This document shows positions 36,590 through 46,130 of a DNA stretch of 64,000 nt, one piece after another. This DNA comes from Ensifer adhaerens (GTDB taxonomy: Bacteria; Pseudomonadota; Alphaproteobacteria; Rhizobiales; Rhizobiaceae). Location: NCBI RefSeq assembly GCF_002007205.1, contig NZ_LAZS01000003.1, forward strand, positions 41,395 to 105,394. Reading direction: 5' to 3'. The notes below the pieces were generated by a model, which was given only the letters and a program-made list of their open reading frames with translations, made no database searches and was not told the DNA's origin. The translations under genes were made by a program, and so were the position numbers. The stretch's first letter is position 1; every line of letters starts with the position of its first letter.

Positions 36590-39500
36590 CTATTCGGCGG
36601 CGAGCGCCGGGTGGTTGATGACCTTGCCGCCGGATCGCCCCTTGGTCTGGTCGGTCTCCAGCGTCTTGAGCCGGTCTTCCAGGTCTTCGATCGTCTTGCC
36701 CTGTTCTTGCACGAGACCCGTCAGGGCTTCGCGGTCGAGCGGCAGGTTTTCCTCGTCCTTCTGGCCGACGAAGCGTCCGAAGACCCAGGCGAGCAGTCGC
36801 GACAGGTCGTCCATGATCAGGAAGAAGGATGGCACGACAACGAGACTGAGCACCGTCGAGACGATGATGCCGCCGATCACGGCGATCGCCATCGGTGCAC
36901 GGAACGAGCCGCCTTCGCCGACGCCGAGCGCCGACGGCAGCATGCCCGCGGACATGGCGATCGACGTCATGATGATCGGTCGGGCGCGCTTGCGGCCCGC
37001 TTCGATCATCGCCAGCGTCCGGTCCATCCCGTGATGCATCATCTCGATACCGAAATCGACCAGCAGAATGGCGTTCTTGGTGACGATGCCCATCAGCATC
37101 AGAATGCCGATCAGCACCGGCATCGACAGGGAGTTCTGCGTCAGGATCAGGCCCGCAGCAACGCCGCCCATTGCGAGCGGCAGCGAGAACAGGATGGTGA
37201 AGGGCTGGATCACGTCCTTGAAGAGCAGGATCAGCACCACGAGCACCAGCATCAGGCCGAGCAGCATCGCATTGACGAAGCTCTCCTGCATCTCCTCCTC
37301 AACCTCGGCGTCGCCGCTCTTGAGGAGCTGAACCGTGGACGGCATCTTGGCCTCGTCCGCAATCTGCAGGAAGCGTGCGGAGGCCGTGTTCAGCGCCACG
37401 CCGATCGGCAGGTCGGCACCGAGCGCAACGACGCGGTTGCGGTCGTAACGTTTGATCGAGCTTGGGCCTTCGGAATAGTTGATGTCAGCCACGCTGGAGA
37501 GCGGCACCGTCATGCCCGAGGAGGTCTGGATCTTCAGATTGCGGATCGCCGCGATGTCCGTGCGGAAGTCACGGTTGATCTGGACGCGGATCGGGATCAG
37601 CCGGCCATCGAGCGCGATCTTGGTCAATGCCGCATCGATATCACCGATGGTGGCGACGCGGATGACCTCCGAAATCTGCGCTGTCGTGATGCCGAGGCGC
37701 GACATCTGCTCGTCACGCGGACGGATCTGCAGCTCGGGGCGGGGAAGTGCGCCATCCGGGCTGACATTGGCCAGCAACGGATCGCTGCGCAGTTTTCCTT
37801 CCAGAATGCCGACGGCCTTGTCGAGATCGGCCTCGTTGTTGGAGAGCAGATTGAACGACAGTTCCCGCTCGCCACGGTCGTTGAGCTTGATCACCCGGAC
37901 ATCCGGCAGATCGCGCACGCGGGCAAAGATCTCCTTCTCGATCTGCGACTGCGGAATGATGCGGCCCGATGGCGGCAATTTCGGCAAATATTGGCCGACG
38001 ATCGGCAATCTGCCGAAGACGTCGTTGACGACCTTGTTGAGAAGCGAATGGTCGCGCTTTTCGAGCAGCACCGTCACGGTGGCTCGGCGCAGTTCCAGGT
38101 CGCCCTTCGGTGAGGCACCGCCAAGCACGAACACGCTTTCGACGCCGTCCAGGTCCTTGACCCTTTCGTAGATCTGAGCGGTCGTCCGGTCGGTGTCTTC
38201 CAGCATCGCGTCTGGCGCCAGCTCTACGGACAGGCTGACACGCGACGCGTCGTCCGGAGGCAGGAACCCGCCAGGCACGAACATGAACAGAGCGACCATG
38301 GAGGCCACGGTCACGCCGATCGCGATGAGCACCGTCAGGTAGCGCATGTACCAGCGTTTCGTGGTCGCATGAACCAGACGCGTGTACTTGCGCATCAGGT
38401 AGCCGTCTTCGGCATGATGGCCATCGGCCTTCGAAGGCCGCATCAGATAAGCGGCCATGACAGGCGTTATCAGGCGTGCAACGAGCAGCGAGAAGAAGAC
38501 GGATACTGCGACGGTCAAGCCAAACTGGATGAAGTACTGGCCGACAATCCCCGGCATGAACGACACCGGGATGAAGACCGCGATGATCGTGAAGGTGGTT
38601 GCGATAACCGCGAGGCCGATTTCATCGGCCGCTTCGATCGAGGCGCGATAGGGCGATTTGCCCATATGAATATGCCGCTCGATATTCTCGATCTCGACGA
38701 TTGCATCGTCGACGAGAATGCCGGTTGCGAGCGTCAGTGCGAGGAAGCTGACGAGATTGAGCGAAAAGCCGAGCAGTTCCATGACCCAGAAGGTCGGGAT
38801 CGCCGACAAGGGCAGGGCGACGGCGCAAATCAGCGTGGCGCGCCAATTGCGCAGGAACAGCATGACGACGATGACGGCAAGCAGCGCGCCTTCCATCAGC
38901 GTGTGCAGCGCTGCCTCGTAATTGCCGTAGGTGAAGTAGACGGAATCGTCCACCATCTCGATGGTGACGTCGGGGTTGGAAGCGCGGATCTTTTCGAGCG
39001 ACTTGGCGACAGTCTCGGCGACGCTGACTTCCGAGGCGCCCTTGGCGCGGAAGACCGCGAAGGTTACGCCGGGGGTGCCATTGAAGCGTGAGAAGGAGCG
39101 CGGCTCCTCATAGGTGTCGGTGACGGTGCCGAGTTCGGAAAGGCGAACGAAACGGCCGCTCGGCACCGAGATCATCGTATTGGCGAGCTGATCGACGTTT
39201 CGGGCATCGCCGAGGGTGCGGATCGCCTGCTCGCTGCCGCCGACCTGGCCGCGGCCGGAGCCGAGGTCCATGTTCATGCGGCGAAGCTGGCCATTGACGT
39301 CGGCGGCGGTGATGCCGAGCGAATTCAGCTTGTCTTCGTTGAGTTCCACGCGGACTTCGCGATCGGCGCCGCCGTAGCGGTCGACGCGCCCGATCCCGCT
39401 CTTGCCCTGGATTTCTCGCTTGATGACGTCGTCGACGAACCAGGAAAGCTCTTCCAGCGACATGCCGGGCGCCGAGACCGAGAAGGTCTGGATCGCCTGG

Positions 39501-39904
39501 CCTTCGACATCGACCTTGGAGACGATAGGTTCTTCGATCGAGGTCGGCAGGTCGCTGCGGATGCGGTCGATCGCGTCCTTGACGTCCTGCACCGCCTGGG
39601 TCGTCGGCACTTCCATGCGGAAGATCACGGCCGTGGTCGAGGTACCGTCATTGATCGTCGACTGGATATGATCGACGCCGGTGACGCTGGCGACGGCGTC
39701 CTCGATTTCCTTCGTGACCTGCGTTTCAAGCTCTGCCGGCGAGGCGCCGCTTTGCGTCACGTTGATCGAGACGATCGGCACGTCGATGTTGGGGAAACGG
39801 GTGATCGGCAACGACACGAAGGACTGGTAGCCCAGCACCATCAGGACGAAGAAGCCGAGGATCGGCGCGATCGGATTGCGTATGGACCAGGCTGAGAAGT
39901 TCAT
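36590..39904 (-). CDS. RND efflux pump inner-membrane transporter (AcrB/MexF-like)
   Basis: 1104 residues with the RND layout: TM1 at 12-30, two large periplasmic loops, 12 TM helices in two repeats. Proton relay residues are expected in LATGILVDDAIVEIENIERH (TM4) and the matching C-terminal TM10 region. The extra C-terminus (about 1050-1104) is a charged coiled-coil-like segment (LVQEQGKTIEDLEDRLKTLE) not usual in AcrB. ATG 39904 is chosen behind AGGAA; a GTG at 39910 is too close to it. Exports hydrophobic compounds with the adjacent membrane fusion protein; no outer-membrane TolC gene is next to it. Confidence 0.95.
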   Translation of the reverse strand: MNFSAWSIRNPIAPILGFFVLMVLGYQSFVSLPITRFPNIDVPIVSINVTQSGASPAELETQVTKEIEDAVASVTGVDHIQSTINDGTSTTAVIFRMEVPTTQAVQDVKDAIDRIRSDLPTSIEEPIVSKVDVEGQAIQTFSVSAPGMSLEELSWFVDDVIKREIQGKSGIGRVDRYGGADREVRVELNEDKLNSLGITAADVNGQLRRMNMDLGSGRGQVGGSEQAIRTLGDARNVDQLANTMISVPSGRFVRLSELGTVTDTYEEPRSFSRFNGTPGVTFAVFRAKGASEVSVAETVAKSLEKIRASNPDVTIEMVDDSVYFTYGNYEAALHTLMEGALLAVIVVMLFLRNWRATLICAVALPLSAIPTFWVMELLGFSLNLVSFLALTLATGILVDDAIVEIENIERHIHMGKSPYRASIEAADEIGLAVIATTFTIIAVFIPVSFMPGIVGQYFIQFGLTVAVSVFFSLLVARLITPVMAAYLMRPSKADGHHAEDGYLMRKYTRLVHATTKRWYMRYLTVLIAIGVTVASMVALFMFVPGGFLPPDDASRVSLSVELAPDAMLEDTDRTTAQIYERVKDLDGVESVFVLGGASPKGDLELRRATVTVLLEKRDHSLLNKVVNDVFGRLPIVGQYLPKLPPSGRIIPQSQIEKEIFARVRDLPDVRVIKLNDRGERELSFNLLSNNEADLDKAVGILEGKLRSDPLLANVSPDGALPRPELQIRPRDEQMSRLGITTAQISEVIRVATIGDIDAALTKIALDGRLIPIRVQINRDFRTDIAAIRNLKIQTSSGMTVPLSSVADINYSEGPSSIKRYDRNRVVALGADLPIGVALNTASARFLQIADEAKMPSTVQLLKSGDAEVEEEMQESFVNAMLLGLMLVLVVLILLFKDVIQPFTILFSLPLAMGGVAAGLILTQNSLSMPVLIGILMLMGIVTKNAILLVDFGIEMMHHGMDRTLAMIEAGRKRARPIIMTSIAMSAGMLPSALGVGEGGSFRAPMAIAVIGGIIVSTVLSLVVVPSFFLIMDDLSRLLAWVFGRFVGQKDEENLPLDREALTGLVQEQGKTIEDLEDRLKTLETDQTKGRSGGKVINHPALAAE

Positions 39905-39918
39905 GGTCACGGTTCCTG

Positions 39919-41106
39919 TCAGTTGGTCGCTGGTTCAGCGGACTTGACGGGGTTGATGCGGTCGCCGTCGCGGACATAGGCGCCGGCCCTCGCCACCACG
40001 TCCTCGCCGGCCTTCACGCCTTCGAGGACTTCGATGAACTTGCCGTCGGAGATCCCGGTCCTTACCGGCAGGATGCGGATGACGCCGTTCTCGACCTTGC
40101 GGACGATCGTGCGGCCGTTCTCATTGGTAACGGCCGTTTGCGGCAGCACCACCGTCTGCTTCTGTTCGGCGGTGATGAGCGCGCTTGCATACATGCCGGC
40201 CCGTGCCTTCTCGGTATCGTCGAGGCTGATGAAGACGGTGCCGAGGCGGCTGACGGGGTCGACCGTCGGCGCGATCAGGCGGATCTTGCCCTCGACCTTG
40301 GTGTTGCCGCCGGCGAGCGTCACGATGGCCGGCTGGCCGACTGCGAGCTTGATGATATCGGCTTCGGCGACGTCGGCCTTCATCTCGATCGCGCCATCGC
40401 GGATCATGGCGAAGAGCGGCTCGCTGTTGCCGGTGGCGATCGCGCCGACCTTGGCGTTCTTGGCGGAGATCACGCCGGCGACCGGCGCCTTGACCTCGGT
40501 ACGGGCGAGGCGAAGGTCGATGTCGTCGATCTGCGCTTCGGCGACCTTGATGTCGGCCCTGGCGACGGCGACTGCCTGCTCCGCGGAGAGGACACGGGCC
40601 TGCATCGCGATCGCGAGTGCCCGGACACGATCGGCCTCGGCCGTCGAAACGGTGCCGTTCTTGGAGAGTTCGGCGGCACGGTCGCTGACGCGCTTGGCCT
40701 CGTCCGCGTTCGCCCTGGTTTCGCTGAGCTGTGCGTTCAATTGCGCCAGCCCGGCCTCCGCCTTGGCAAGCGAGGCTTCGAGCTCGCTCTTTTGCAGGCG
40801 AAGCGCGTCGTCGTTGAGGACCACGAGCACGCTGCCGGCTTCGACCTTGTCGCCGACATCGACATTGAGCGTGCGGATGGAGAGGCCGTCGACCATGGGG
40901 GCGACATAGACCTGCTCGACGGCCTGGATGGTGCCGGTCGCAACCACCCGGTCGCTGATCGACTGGTCGACCGCCGTGGTCACGATGATGGAGGGCAGGC
41001 TTGGCGCCGGCGTCGGTTGCGCCGCTTCCTCCGCCCGGGCGAAGGAAAGCGAACCAAGGGCCACCGCAGCGCACACGCTGAGAACAGGCAATACTTTTTG
41101 AGCCAT
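39919..41106 (-). CDS. RND efflux periplasmic adaptor (membrane fusion protein)
   Basis: 395 residues: signal peptide (MAQKVLPVLSVCAAVALGS..., cleavage after ARA near residue 25), lipoyl halves flanking an alpha-hairpin coiled coil (about 95-180), then beta-barrel and membrane-proximal domains (KVGAIATGNSEPLFAMIRDG). Start chosen at MAQKVL (41106); the open frame to 41175 precedes the signal peptide and has no ribosome site. First gene of the two-gene efflux operon, 14 bases before the pump gene. Confidence 0.94.
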   Translation of the reverse strand: MAQKVLPVLSVCAAVALGSLSFARAEEAAQPTPAPSLPSIIVTTAVDQSISDRVVATGTIQAVEQVYVAPMVDGLSIRTLNVDVGDKVEAGSVLVVLNDDALRLQKSELEASLAKAEAGLAQLNAQLSETRANADEAKRVSDRAAELSKNGTVSTAEADRVRALAIAMQARVLSAEQAVAVARADIKVAEAQIDDIDLRLARTEVKAPVAGVISAKNAKVGAIATGNSEPLFAMIRDGAIEMKADVAEADIIKLAVGQPAIVTLAGGNTKVEGKIRLIAPTVDPVSRLGTVFISLDDTEKARAGMYASALITAEQKQTVVLPQTAVTNENGRTIVRKVENGVIRILPVRTGISDGKFIEVLEGVKAGEDVVARAGAYVRDGDRINPVKSAEPATN

Positions 41107-41454
41107 CGGCTTCACAGTCCCGGCAATGGAAACAATATCGAGCGGATCACCGCTCCACGCAGGATCCACGGGCAATCAGGCGATTTTATCGCGCCGACAT
41201 CGCGCCCCGGCGATTGCACGGGGACAGAAGACTGCGCTTCTCCTCACTTCGCGCTCCGCGTGCACGGTATCAGACCGTAGACGCGGGCGGAACTGGGACC
41301 GGTTACCGCAGGCAGTGCGCTGGAAAAAGGGCGTCCTCCACCATGCCTGCCTCCAACAAACATCGTCGCCTATGTAATCTCGGCCTTGGACGCTTACAAG
41401 AGCGCACGAAGCAATGGTGCCTCAATATTCAGTTCGTTCTGTGGTTATGGTTGC
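41107..41454. other. Intergenic region upstream of the efflux operon
   Basis: Part of a 528-base gap. No plausible gene is seen: short ORFs here have no ribosome site or family resemblance. The minus-strand efflux promoter must be here, but I see no clear operator palindrome. No regulator gene of the TetR type typical for such pumps is adjacent. Confidence 0.5.
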
Positions 41455-41617
41455 GATCTTGACACGATCTTGACAATGGCAAGCAAAGGTAGCGCCGTTG
41501 TTCGCCGGATTACCACCCCCACGCCCGGTACCCGGCAGCAGCTTGGCGGATGCGAACGACCGCTAAGAGAACGGAAGAGGGCCGCACGAACTGAGCCGTG
41601 CGACCCTCTTTTTTTGC
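41455..41617 (+). ncRNA. Candidate plus-strand small RNA with tandem -35-like repeats and terminator
   Basis: GATCTTGACA occurs twice, 11 bases apart (41455-41464 and 41466-41475), giving two TTGACA -35-like hexamers. About 100 bases later a GC-rich stem (GAGGG...GCACG, 41577-41588, with CGTGC..CCCTC, 41597-41608) runs into seven T on the plus strand. No ORF lies between. This is the layout of an intergenic sRNA unit, but no convincing -10 is visible. The stem may instead simply be the terminator of the minus-strand ABC operon. Confidence 0.35.
41575..41617. terminator. Rho-independent terminator hairpin (possibly bidirectional)
   Basis: Interrupted stem 41577-41588 with 41597-41608, T7 on the plus strand and a weaker CTTCCGTTCTCTT on the minus strand. 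It lies 18 bases after the minus-strand binding-protein stop at 41635. Confidence 0.7.
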
Positions 41618-41634
41618 TTTGTGGGACGCGGCTC

Positions 41635-42627
41635 CTACTTCAGAGCGGCGTCGGTGATCTCATGTGTAAAGGCGCCGGACGGCTCCTTGGAAATCACGGG
41701 ATCGGAACCGCCCGAAAGCAGCGACTGCACCGTGCGCTTGTAGTCGGCCTCGTCGAGCGAACCATTGGAACCGGCAGTGAGCTTGGCCACTTCGCCCATC
41801 ATGCGCTTCTGGTGCTTCTCCGTCTGGGCGCCGGTGGAGTCGTTTTCAAGCACGATGTCGGCTGCTTCGTCCGGATTGGCCTCGGCGTATTTCCACCCCT
41901 TCATCGAGGCGCGCACGAACTTGACCATCTTCTCCTTGAAGGCCGCATCCTTGAGCTTGTCCTCAAGCACATAGAGGCCGTCTTCCAGCGTCGCCACGCC
42001 CTGGTCCTCATACTTGAAGGTCACCAGGTCGTCCGGCTTGATGCCGGCGTCGATCACCTGCCAGTACTCGTTGTAGGTCATGGTGGAAATGCAGGCGGCC
42101 TGCTTCTGGATCAGCGGATCGACGTTGAAGCCCTGCTTGAGAACCGTCACGCCGTTCGGCCCGCCGTCGGTCGGGATCTTCAGGTGCGACATCCAGGAGA
42201 GGAACGGATATTCGTTGCCGAAGAACCAGACGCCGAGGGTCTGGCCCTTGAACTTGTCAGGGCTGGTGACACCGGTTTCCTTCAGGCAGGTCAGCATCAT
42301 GCCGGATTTCTTGAAGGGCTGTGCGATGTTGACCAGGGCGACACCCTTTTCGCGGGTGGCGAGGGCAGAGGGCATCCAGTCGACGATGACATCGGCGCCG
42401 CCGCCGGCGATCACCTGCGCCGGCGCAATATCCGGGCCGCCGGGCTTGATGTCGACGTCAAGGCCTTCCTCCTCGTAGAAGCCCTTGTCCTTGGCGACGT
42501 AGTAGCCGGCAAACTGCGCCTGCGTGACCCATTTCAGCTGCAGCGTCACCTTTTCGGCCGCTTCAGCCTGGAACGCTGCGAGCGAAAAGACGCCTGCGGC
42601 GAGAAGCGATGCAAGTCTTTTGTTCAT
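41635..42627 (-). CDS. ABC transporter substrate-binding protein, NMT1/THI5-like
   Basis: 330 residues: signal peptide (MNKRLASLLAAGVFSLAAFQ, cleavage after AEA at residue 23) and an NMT1/ThiY-like periplasmic domain (VTLQLKWVTQAQFAGYYVAKDKGFYEEEGLDV). The family binds pyrimidine-type thiamin precursors, nitrate, taurine and also hydantoins or riboflavin-like rings. The genes around it (hydantoinase, amidohydrolase, PreAT) make a pyrimidine or hydantoin the best guess. Last gene of the minus-strand transporter operon. Confidence 0.9.
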   Translation of the reverse strand: MNKRLASLLAAGVFSLAAFQAEAAEKVTLQLKWVTQAQFAGYYVAKDKGFYEEEGLDVDIKPGGPDIAPAQVIAGGGADVIVDWMPSALATREKGVALVNIAQPFKKSGMMLTCLKETGVTSPDKFKGQTLGVWFFGNEYPFLSWMSHLKIPTDGGPNGVTVLKQGFNVDPLIQKQAACISTMTYNEYWQVIDAGIKPDDLVTFKYEDQGVATLEDGLYVLEDKLKDAAFKEKMVKFVRASMKGWKYAEANPDEAADIVLENDSTGAQTEKHQKRMMGEVAKLTAGSNGSLDEADYKRTVQSLLSGGSDPVISKEPSGAFTHEITDAALK

Positions 42628-42678
42628 GTCAGTTCCCTCTTGTTTTTACTTCATTTTATTTAAGTTCTTCAAGCAGGC

Positions 42679-43548
42679 TCAGGCGCGCCCTCCGCGAATG
42701 GAAGGATGCCAGAAGGTGACGGCGCGCTCGATGAGCGCCACCACCCCGTAGAAGGCGGAGCCTGCAACCGCCGCGACGGCGATCTCGGCCCAGACCATGT
42801 CGACATTCATGCGTCCCACTTCCGTGGAGATCCGGAACCCCATGCCGACGATGGGGGTCCCGAAGAATTCGGCCACGATGGCGCCGATCAGCGCCAGCGT
42901 CGAATTGATCTTCAGCGCAGTGAAGATGAACGGCCAGGCGGCCGGCAGCCGCAGCTTGACCAGCGTCTGCCACCAGGAGGCCGCATAGGTGCGCATCAGG
43001 TCGCGCTCCATGTGGCTGGCGGCGGCAAGGCCGGCAACCGTGTTCACCAGCATCGGGAAGAAGGTCATGATGACGACGACGGCGACCTTCGACTGCCAGT
43101 CGAAGCCGAACCACATGACCATGATTGGGGCTACGCCGATGACGGGGAGAGCCGAGACGAAGTTGCCGAGCGGCAGCAGGCCCCTCTGCAGGAAGGGCGA
43201 GCGGTCGATCAGGATCGCGACGGCGAAGCCGAGGCCGCAGCCGAGCGCATAGCCGGTCAACACCGCCTTCAGGAAGGTCTGGCGGAAATCGGCGCCAAGC
43301 GTCGGCAGCGAGTTGATCAGCTTTTGCCAGATCATCGACGGTGCCGGCAGCAGCACGGAGGGGACCTGGAAGCCGCGAACGATGCCTTCCCAGAGAACCA
43401 GGATGGTGATGCCGAAGATCACCGGTACGGCGAAGCGCGCGGCGCTGCTTGCGGCCGCGCTCCGGAAGTTCTGGCGCACCAGCCATTCGTTGAAGGCCCA
43501 GGCGGCGAGCCAGAAGATGATCGCGGCGGCAAGGACGGGCAGGTTCAT
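42679..43548 (-). CDS. ABC transporter permease (SsuC/TauC/ThiX-like)
   Basis: 289-residue permease with about six to seven TM helices; the EAA-like loop reads LMRTYAASWWQTLVKLRLPAAWPFIF. The start at 43548 overlaps the preceding permease stop (ATGA). Forms a heterodimeric channel with the other permease. The frame upstream of MNLPVL is an artefact of the neighbouring gene. Confidence 0.92.
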   Translation of the reverse strand: MNLPVLAAAIIFWLAAWAFNEWLVRQNFRSAAASSAARFAVPVIFGITILVLWEGIVRGFQVPSVLLPAPSMIWQKLINSLPTLGADFRQTFLKAVLTGYALGCGLGFAVAILIDRSPFLQRGLLPLGNFVSALPVIGVAPIMVMWFGFDWQSKVAVVVIMTFFPMLVNTVAGLAAASHMERDLMRTYAASWWQTLVKLRLPAAWPFIFTALKINSTLALIGAIVAEFFGTPIVGMGFRISTEVGRMNVDMVWAEIAVAAVAGSAFYGVVALIERAVTFWHPSIRGGRA

Positions 43549-44429
43549 GGCTTGGCTCCCATGCGCTTCAGGACGGCAGTGTGGGCAAAGCCGACGATCA
43601 TGACGAGGACGGCGGCAAGGGCCGCCGCCATGAACAGGGCCGCCCAGATCTGCACCGTCTGGCCGTAGTAGGAGCCGGCGAGCAGCCGGGCCCCGAGTCC
43701 GGCGACCGCACCGGTCGGCAGTTCGCCGACGATGGCACCGACCAGCGAGATGGCGACGGCAACCTTCAGCGAAGTGAAGAGATAGGGCATCGACGACGGC
43801 CAGCGCAGTTTCCAGAAGGTCTGCGATGGAGAGGCGTTGTAAGTGTGCATCAGGTCGAGCTGGATCGTTTCCGGGCTGCGCAGCCCCTTCACCATGCCGA
43901 CGACGACCGGGAAGAAGGAGAGATAGGTCGAGATCAGCGCTTTCGGCAAAAGGCCGGAGATGCCGATCGCGTTCAAGACGACAATGATCATCGGCGCAAT
44001 CGCGAGGATCGGGATCGTCTGGCTGGCGATGACCCAAGGCATCAGCGAGCGGTCCATGGCGCGGTTGTGCACGATACCGACCGCCAGGAGGATGCCGAGT
44101 GCCGCGCCGATGCCGAAGCCGAGCAGGGTTGCCGAGAGCGTGATCCAGGCGTGGTAGACGAGGCTGCGCTTGGAGGTGATTGCCTTGTTGAAGGTGGTGT
44201 CCCAGATCTCGGCGATCACCTGGTGCGGTGCCGGCAGTACGGGACGTTCCTGCGCCATGGTGTTGCGCACGATCTCATTGAAGCTGATCTCGGTGCCGGC
44301 GCGCGCCGCCGTATCGCGCTCGAAGGGCGCATTCAGGAAGACAACCGCGGCATACCATATGGCGATCAGCAAGAGGACGATGGTGCCGACCGGCAGCAGC
44401 TTTTCCCTGAAGAAGCTTGGTTCCTGCAT
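43545..44429 (-). CDS. ABC transporter permease (SsuC/TauC/ThiX-like)
   Basis: 294 residues: TM1 at 12-33, an extended periplasmic loop (35-85), then the transport core with LMHTYNASPSQTFWKLRWPSS as the EAA loop. Start ATG at 44429; the longer open frame upstream belongs to the complementary reading of the EamA-like gene. Two bases separate it from the small EamA-like gene upstream. Confidence 0.92.
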   Translation of the reverse strand: MQEPSFFREKLLPVGTIVLLLIAIWYAAVVFLNAPFERDTAARAGTEISFNEIVRNTMAQERPVLPAPHQVIAEIWDTTFNKAITSKRSLVYHAWITLSATLLGFGIGAALGILLAVGIVHNRAMDRSLMPWVIASQTIPILAIAPMIIVVLNAIGISGLLPKALISTYLSFFPVVVGMVKGLRSPETIQLDLMHTYNASPSQTFWKLRWPSSMPYLFTSLKVAVAISLVGAIVGELPTGAVAGLGARLLAGSYYGQTVQIWAALFMAAALAAVLVMIVGFAHTAVLKRMGAKP

Positions 44430-44431
44430 CG

Positions 44432-44767
44432 TCACGCCTTTCCGCTTGCGGGGAACAACATCAGGCCCATGGCGACGATGCCGAGAAGGACACCGGCGGC
44501 CTGTGTCAGGCTCATCCGCTCGCCGAAGACCGCAAAGGCAATGACGTTGACGAGCACGAGCTGCACGATCGCCGAAAGCGAGATCGCCAGGCCGAGGCCG
44601 CCCTCGCGCATCAGCTTCACCATGATGATATTGCCGATCACGTAGAGCCCGAGGGCAAGGAAAAGCATGCCGAGGTGATTGTTCGAGACATAGGCGCGCG
44701 ACGCGGTCGCGCCGCCAAGGAAGATCGTTGTTGCCAAGAGCATCCAGAGGCCAAAGGCGAGGTTCAT
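44432..44767 (-). CDS. Small EamA/DMT-like membrane protein
   Basis: 111 residues with four hydrophobic helices, corresponding to half of an EamA transporter or a small-multidrug-resistance-like unit (ISLSAIVQLVLVNVIAFAVFGERMSLTQAAGVLLGIVAMG is the typical second half). It would need to dimerise. Sits between the acetyltransferase (ATGA overlap at 44764-44767) and the permease genes, so it is co-translated with the importer. Whether it exports a by-product is unknown. Confidence 0.85.
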   Translation of the reverse strand: MNLAFGLWMLLATTIFLGGATASRAYVSNNHLGMLFLALGLYVIGNIIMVKLMREGGLGLAISLSAIVQLVLVNVIAFAVFGERMSLTQAAGVLLGIVAMGLMLFPASGKA

Positions 44768-45228
44768 GCCCGCATCTCCCTGGCTTGCCAGCGATAGAGG
44801 ATATCCGGCAGTTGCTCTTCATTGTCGCCGTCGGTCCGTCGCACCGCCTCGAAACCCTGGTGCTCGTAGAAGCGCCGGGCATCGCGGTTGTGCTCGAACG
44901 TCCAGAGACTCAATTCGTCCGGTGAAATCGTCTTGGCGATATCGATCAGCCGGGCGCCAATGCCGGCGCCACGATGTCGTTCGTCGATGTAGAGCGCGGT
45001 GACGTAGTTGTCGTTCGAGAGCGAAAGGAAGCCTGCGATATCGCCATCCTCCTCTGCCAGGAGCACGGTGCGTTCGGCAAAGACGGTTTCGGTATAGTAA
45101 CGCTCGACGTCGTCATGGTCGTGCACCCGGGGCATCCATGGTGTCGCGTCGATCCAGCGGTTGAGGATGCCGGCGCAGGCAGCCATGTCGGTCCGTTCGG
45201 CCCGGCGGATCGCGACGCTATTCGTCAT
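44764..45228 (-). CDS. GNAT family N-acetyltransferase
   Basis: 154 residues with the acetyl-CoA loop RHRGAGIGARLIDIAK and the C-terminal HNRDARRFYEHQGFEAV motif of GNAT enzymes. The start lies 11 bases inside the ABC ATPase gene end, and the stop overlaps the next start, so it is embedded in the transporter operon. The substrate (amine or amino acid) is unknown. Confidence 0.9.
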   Translation of the reverse strand: MTNSVAIRRAERTDMAACAGILNRWIDATPWMPRVHDHDDVERYYTETVFAERTVLLAEEDGDIAGFLSLSNDNYVTALYIDERHRGAGIGARLIDIAKTISPDELSLWTFEHNRDARRFYEHQGFEAVRRTDGDNEEQLPDILYRWQAREMRA

Positions 45229-46009
45229 AGCTGTGCCCCGCGCGAAGACCCTCGCGGACGCGATGGGCGATTTCCAGGAATTCCGGCGTTTCGCGAATGC
45301 CGAGCGGGCGCTCGCGCGGCAGCGGCGATTCGATAACGTCGGTCACCCGGCCTGGGCGCGGGCTCATCACGACGATCTTGGTGGAGAGGTAGACAGCCTC
45401 CGGGATCGAATGGGTGACGAAACAGATCGTCTTGTTGGTGCGGGCCCAGAGCTTCAGGAGCTGTTCGTTCAGGTGGTCGCGGACGATCTCGTCGAGTGCG
45501 CCGAAGGGCTCGTCCATCAAAAGCAGGTCGGCATCGAAGGCGAGCGCCCGGGCGATCGAGGCGCGCTGCTGCATGCCGCCCGAAAGCTGCCAGGGATACT
45601 TCTTGCCGAAGCCGGTGAGGTTGACGAGGTCGAGGGTGCGCTCGATGCGCGCCTTCTTCTCTTCCTTCGAATAGCCCATGATCTCCAGCGGCAGGGCGAT
45701 GTTGTTCTCGATCGTGCGCCAGGGATAGAGCGCCGGCGCCTGGAAGACATAACCATAGGCGCGCTCTCTGCGTGCCTCCTCCGGCGTCATGCCGTTGACA
45801 TTGATCTTGCCGGAGGTCGCCTTTTCGAGATCGGCGATCACCCTCAGAAATGTCGTCTTGCCGCAGCCGGACGGGCCGATGAAGGAAACGAAGTCACCCT
45901 TGGCGACATCAAGATTGACACCGGTCAGGGCATGGACCGGCCCATCGGCGGTTTCGAAGGTCAGGCAGAGGTCCCGGGCCGAAACCACGGATGCGGTATT
46001 GGACGTCAT
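45218..46009 (-). CDS. ABC transporter ATP-binding protein (SsuB/TauB-like)
   Basis: 263-residue ATPase: Walker A GPSGCGKTT, signature LSGGMQQRASIARAL, Walker B LLLMDEPFGALD, switch His in VTHSIPEAV. Start chosen at MTSNTASV (46009); the longer frame to 46204 overlaps the divergent cupin gene. First gene of the operon ATPase-GNAT-EamA-permease-permease-binding protein. Confidence 0.93.
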   Translation of the reverse strand: MTSNTASVVSARDLCLTFETADGPVHALTGVNLDVAKGDFVSFIGPSGCGKTTFLRVIADLEKATSGKINVNGMTPEEARRERAYGYVFQAPALYPWRTIENNIALPLEIMGYSKEEKKARIERTLDLVNLTGFGKKYPWQLSGGMQQRASIARALAFDADLLLMDEPFGALDEIVRDHLNEQLLKLWARTNKTICFVTHSIPEAVYLSTKIVVMSPRPGRVTDVIESPLPRERPLGIRETPEFLEIAHRVREGLRAGHSYDE

Positions 46010-46130
46010 CGGCAAATACTCATTCTGGCTGGTCTGTGTCAGACTGCTATCCGGACCGGCAACATGCAATCGCGGATTTGCGTGCGGCGCCGCTTTTTGC
46101 TGGTTTTTCAAGGAATTCTGGAGAACGTTC

